DNA of 64,000 bases from Streptomyces sp. 840.1 (lineage in GTDB: Bacteria > Actinomycetota > Actinomycetes > Streptomycetales > Streptomycetaceae): positions 3,105,001 to 3,169,000 of the forward strand of contig NZ_RJUU01000001.1 in NCBI RefSeq assembly GCF_003751445.1, written 5' to 3'. A program made the translations under genes and the position numbers. The notes under the pieces were generated by a model. The model searched no databases, was not told the DNA's origin, and saw only the letters and a program-made list of their open reading frames with translations. Shown here one piece after another: positions 61,354-64,000 of this stretch (the first letter of the stretch is position 1; each line of letters opens with the position of its first letter).

Positions 61354-61370
61354 CTTGTCCGGCGGACAAG
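61354..61370 (+). promoter_or_regulatory. palindrome just upstream of the zinc-ribbon gene
   Basis: CTTGTCCG-G-CGGACAAG is a perfect 17-base palindrome ending 10 bases before ATG 61381, next to the GAGGAG ribosome-binding site. It could be an operator or an RNA hairpin acting on translation. Confidence 0.5.
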
Positions 61371-61380
61371 AGGAGCAGGC

Positions 61381-61812
61381 ATGAGCGAGATCGCAGCAGC
61401 CACCGTGCACGAGGCGTATTCCTTCGCCTGCATGAGGTGCGGACACGGCTGGGAACAGGCCTACGAGATAGAGCACCACGTCGACGCCTCGGGCCACGCC
61501 TTCGTGGTCTACAAGGCGGACGGCCAACGCGTTCCCTCCCCCCTTTCGACGCCCACCTGCACCAACTGCGGCGGGCACGTCGTGCGCATCATGCGGTCCG
61601 GCCGGGTCTCGACCGTTCAGCAGCTGATGCAGAACCGCCTGCCCGCCGGAAACCACCCCGCCGGGACCCCGGCCGGCACCCCTGCCGACGACGCCGGCCT
61701 CGCCGACGACGCCCGGGACCGCAAGGCCGAGGCCGTCGCCGCCACCGCCGTGCCGGCGGGCGAGCACCACTGGCACCTCGCGGACCTGCTGCACCCCTTC
61801 CACCGCAAGTGA
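61381..61812 (+). CDS. hypothetical zinc-ribbon protein
   Basis: 143 aa from ATG 61381 behind AAGAGGAG. Cys17-x2-Cys20 in YSFACMRCGHGWEQAYEIEH and Cys60-x2-Cys63 in TPTCTNCGGHVVRIMRSGR form a zinc ribbon. The C-terminal half is an Ala/Thr/Gly linker with a His-rich end (GEHHWHLADLLHPFHRK). A conserved Streptomyces protein found between rsmI and tatD; function unknown. Confidence 0.75.
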   Translation: MSEIAAATVHEAYSFACMRCGHGWEQAYEIEHHVDASGHAFVVYKADGQRVPSPLSTPTCTNCGGHVVRIMRSGRVSTVQQLMQNRLPAGNHPAGTPAGTPADDAGLADDARDRKAEAVAATAVPAGEHHWHLADLLHPFHRK

Positions 61813-61862
61813 GCGCCCACCGCACATGAGCCGCAGGCCGCGGTCCTCGTACGATCGTGGCC

Positions 61863-62729
61863 ATGAGCCGTACCGAAGCCCCGCCGCTGCCCGAACCCCT
61901 CGGGGTCCCGGTCGCTGACTCGCACACCCACCTGGACATGCAGGACGGCACCGTGGAGGAGGGCCTGGCCAGGGCCGCCGCGGTGAACGTGACCACCGTG
62001 ATCCAGGTGGGCTGCGACGTGAAGGGCTCGCGCTGGGCCGCCGAGACCGCGGCCGCCCACCCGAGCGTGCACGCGGCGGTCGCCCTGCACCCCAACGAGG
62101 CCCCCCGGATCGTGCACGGGGATCCGGACAACTGGTCGCGGCAGGGGGCCCGCGAGGGCGGCGGCACGGCGGCGCTCCACGAGGCGCTCGCCGAGATCGA
62201 CGCGCTGGCCGCCCTCGACCACGTACGCGGCGTCGGGGAGACCGGGCTCGACTACTTCCGGACCGGCCCCGAGGGCATGGCGGCCCAGGAGGAGTCCTTC
62301 CGGGCCCACATCGAGATCGCCAAACGGCACGGCAAGGCGCTCGTCATCCACGATCGCGAGGCGCACGCCGATGTGCTGCGCATCCTGGCCGACGCGGGCG
62401 CCCCCGAGCGGACCGTCTTCCACTGCTACTCCGGCGACGCGGACATGGCCCGGATCTGCGCGGACGCCGGGTACTTCATGTCCTTCGCGGGCAACATGAC
62501 GTTCAAGAACGCCCAGCCGCTGCGCGACGCGCTCGCCGTGGCGCCCCTGGAGCTGGTGCTGGTCGAGACCGACGCGCCCTTCCTCACCCCCGCCCCGTAC
62601 CGCGGACGGCCCAACGCGCCGTATCTGATTCCGGTCACGCTGCGCGCCATGGCCGAGGTGAAGGGCGTCGACGAGGACACGCTGGCTTCGGCGATCGCCG
62701 GCAACACGGCTCGCGCGTTCGACTACTGA
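61863..62729 (+). CDS. tatD: TatD-family metal-dependent hydrolase
   Basis: 288 aa from ATG 61863. Metal site: ADSHTHLDM (HxH), GVGETGLDYFRTGPEGMAAQ (Glu), HIEIAKRHGKALVIHDREAH, TVFHCYSGDADMARICADAG and VETDAPFLTPAPYRGRPNAP. TatD proteins are 3'-5' DNases or deacylases in repair and quality control. Conserved position before rsmA. Confidence 0.95.
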   Translation: MSRTEAPPLPEPLGVPVADSHTHLDMQDGTVEEGLARAAAVNVTTVIQVGCDVKGSRWAAETAAAHPSVHAAVALHPNEAPRIVHGDPDNWSRQGAREGGGTAALHEALAEIDALAALDHVRGVGETGLDYFRTGPEGMAAQEESFRAHIEIAKRHGKALVIHDREAHADVLRILADAGAPERTVFHCYSGDADMARICADAGYFMSFAGNMTFKNAQPLRDALAVAPLELVLVETDAPFLTPAPYRGRPNAPYLIPVTLRAMAEVKGVDEDTLASAIAGNTARAFDY

Positions 62730-62773
62730 CGGGTACCGGCCGGGCCGTCGCGACAGCGGGTGGTCGCGCCGCT

Positions 62774-63105
62774 TTGGAGAGTCACATCCGCTCCTGTCGT
62801 CCCGGGCGCCAACGGAATCGCGAGGGCCAGACCGTCTCGGTCCTGCGGATCACCACCACCCGCCGGACCGGCAGGAGCCGCTGCCGTACGCCGTCGAACG
62901 GTCCGGGGACGGCTCGCCGGCCGCCGGCACGGAAGTGGTCGAACGGGAGGGGCGCGACGGCGCGCGCCGGGTCATGTACCTCCTGCGGACCGTGAACGGC
63001 GTCCGGCAGCGGCCCCGGAAGATCGACGCCGAGGTCGTACGGGAGCCGGTCAGCCAGGTCGTCAGGGCCGGCACCGGGCCGCGTGCGGCCGGGAACCCGC
63101 GCTGA
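62774..63105 (+). pseudogene. remnant of a G5-domain (RpfB/resuscitation-promoting factor type) gene
   Basis: In one frame GQTVSVLRITTTRRT matches the link before a G5 domain; from about 62872 another frame reads RQEPLPYAVERSGDGSPAAG, TEVVEREGRDGARRVMYLLR, TVNGVRQRPRKIDAEVVREP, VSQVVRAGTGPR and stops at 63103-63105. That is a whole G5 domain (PY..., GTEVV...G..G......Y....NG......I..EVVREP...VV). The DUF348 repeats before it and the transglycosylase domain after it are missing. Streptomyces usually has an Rpf-type gene here between tatD and rsmA. Confidence 0.65.
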
Positions 63106-63166
63106 GGCCCCGCACCCGCCGGCGGCGGGCGCGAGATCCGGCGCCGCCCGGCCGTAGGCTTAACGG

Positions 63167-64000
63167 GTGAGCACCACAGAGCCCGACGCCCTCCTGGGCC
63201 CCGCAGACATCCGCGAGCTGGCCGCGACGCTGGGCGTACGCCCCACCAAGCAGCGCGGCCAGAACTTCGTCATCGACGCCAACACCGTCCGCCGGATCGT
63301 GCGGACCGCCGAGGTCCGTCCGGACGACGTGGTGGTCGAGGTCGGCCCCGGTCTCGGCTCGCTGACCCTGGCGCTTCTGGAGGCGGCCGGCCGGGTCGTC
63401 GCCGTGGAGATCGACGACGTGCTCGCCGCCGCCCTGCCCGCCACGGTCACTGCCCGGATGCCGGGACGCGCGGACCGCTTCGCCCTCGTCCACTCGGACG
63501 CCATGCTGGTACGGGAACTGCCGGGACCGCCGCCCACCGCACTGGTCGCCAACCTCCCGTACAACGTCGCCGTGCCGGTGCTGCTCACCATGCTCGACCG
63601 CTTCCCGACCATCGAGCGGACCCTGGTCATGGTCCAGGCCGAGGTCGCCGACCGGCTGGCCGCGCGGCCGGGCAACAAGGTCTACGGAGTGCCGTCGGTC
63701 AAGGCCAACTGGTACACCGACGTCAAGCGCGCCGGCTCCATCGGCCGCAAGGTCTTCTGGCCCGCCCCGAACGTCGACTCCGGGCTCGTGTCCCTGGTGC
63801 GCCGGGCCGAGCCCGTCGCGACCACGGCGAGCAAGGCCGAGGTCTTCGCGGTCGTCGACGCCGCCTTCGCCCAGCGCCGCAAGACCCTGCGCGCGGCCCT
63901 GTCCGGCTGGGCGGGCTCCGCGCCCGCCGCCGAGGCCGCGCTCGTCGCGGCCGGGATCTCGCCGCAGGCCCGCGGCGAGGCGCTGACCGTCGAGGAGTTC
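63167..64000 (+). CDS. rsmA: 16S rRNA dimethyladenosine transferase (3' partial)
   Basis: 278 codons from GTG 63167 to the right edge; the end lies outside. KsgA/Erm fold: [40 protein letters not shown] (SAM motif I), [45 protein letters not shown] (the NLPY catalytic motif), [34 protein letters not shown] and [12 protein letters not shown]. It dimethylates two adjacent adenines in helix 45 of 16S rRNA. Confidence 0.96.
   Translation, partial: MSTTEPDALLGPADIRELAATLGVRPTKQRGQNFVIDANTVRRIVRTAEVRPDDVVVEVGPGLGSLTLALLEAAGRVVAVEIDDVLAAALPATVTARMPGRADRFALVHSDAMLVRELPGPPPTALVANLPYNVAVPVLLTMLDRFPTIERTLVMVQAEVADRLAARPGNKVYGVPSVKANWYTDVKRAGSIGRKVFWPAPNVDSGLVSLVRRAEPVATTASKAEVFAVVDAAFAQRRKTLRAALSGWAGSAPAAEAALVAAGISPQARGEALTVEEF

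Noticed and set aside
1..64000. CRISPR arrays, rRNA genes and large biosynthetic (PKS/NRPS) clusters
   Set aside because: No regularly spaced repeats, rRNA sequence or multidomain synthase motifs were found on either strand.

Overview
The window is a piece of a Streptomyces chromosome, or that of a very close relative. GC content and codon use are typical of the genus. The first full gene matches sepX of the actinobacterial divisome. There is an SsgA-like sporulation protein, a WhiJ-type XRE/DUF397/HATPase cassette, and a conserved housekeeping stretch pmt / rsmI / tatD / rsmA at the right edge.

Layout. 1-2.0 kb: the end of a RimJ-type acetyltransferase, sepX, and tRNA-Ala(CGC). 2.4-4.9 kb: an MFS exporter divergent from an XRE/MmyB-type regulator. 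4.9-6.1 kb: a scar with an alcohol dehydrogenase tail, an IS5-type transposase tail, an intact zinc-ribbon protein and a DUF1963-like N-terminus. 6.5-11.2 kb: a ROK repressor divergent from a sugar ABC importer (binding lipoprotein and two permeases, no ATPase). 11.2-12.3 kb: a DUF2089 / membrane / SHOCT-like operon. 12.5-14.5 kb: GNAT, exonuclease III and a MerR regulator. 14.7-18.0 kb: a Baeyer-Villiger-type monooxygenase, an alpha/beta hydrolase and an SDR in one ATGA-coupled operon. 18.1-20.0 kb: small proteins, including a coupled pair that shares a YGPVVNMH motif.

20.3-32.8 kb is the accessory region. A three-gene unit encodes a 45-aa protein, a 218-aa WXG-like partner and a 1581-aa RHS/YD-repeat protein with a type VII-like N-terminus and an unclassified C-terminal toxin domain. 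It is followed by candidate immunity genes of lower GC. Downstream lie three recognisable copies (one intact) of a 250-aa family plus a detached C-terminus, two internally deleted copies of one IS5-type element flanking a TMEM175-like channel gene, a VOC protein, and wreckage of a Ser/Thr kinase and a secreted protein.

32.8-35.1 kb: the XRE/DUF397/HATPase cassette. 35.2-41.6 kb: a tricorn-type protease, and a TetR regulator with two palindromic operators ahead of an MMPL exporter. 41.9-43.5 kb: an MFS transporter and the SsgA-like protein. 43.7-46.3 kb: a cobalt/nickel ECF transporter (M with fused PDGLE domain, Q, O) behind a Nur-like palindrome. 46.4-49.9 kb: a serine hydrolase, an SDR, and an ECF sigma factor with a membrane partner. 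50-53.5 kb: a DoxX protein, a secreted GH with CBM32-like tail, and a DUF1996 protein, the last two each behind a GAGAGCGCTCTC palindrome. 54-56.6 kb: GNAT, a hypothetical protein, an EamA transporter and a YbaK deacylase. 56.7-64 kb: a penicillin-binding protein, Pmt, RsmI, a zinc-ribbon protein, TatD, a decayed G5-domain (Rpf-type) gene and the start of RsmA.

All coordinates and motifs were read by eye. Family assignments rest on recognised motifs, not on database searches.
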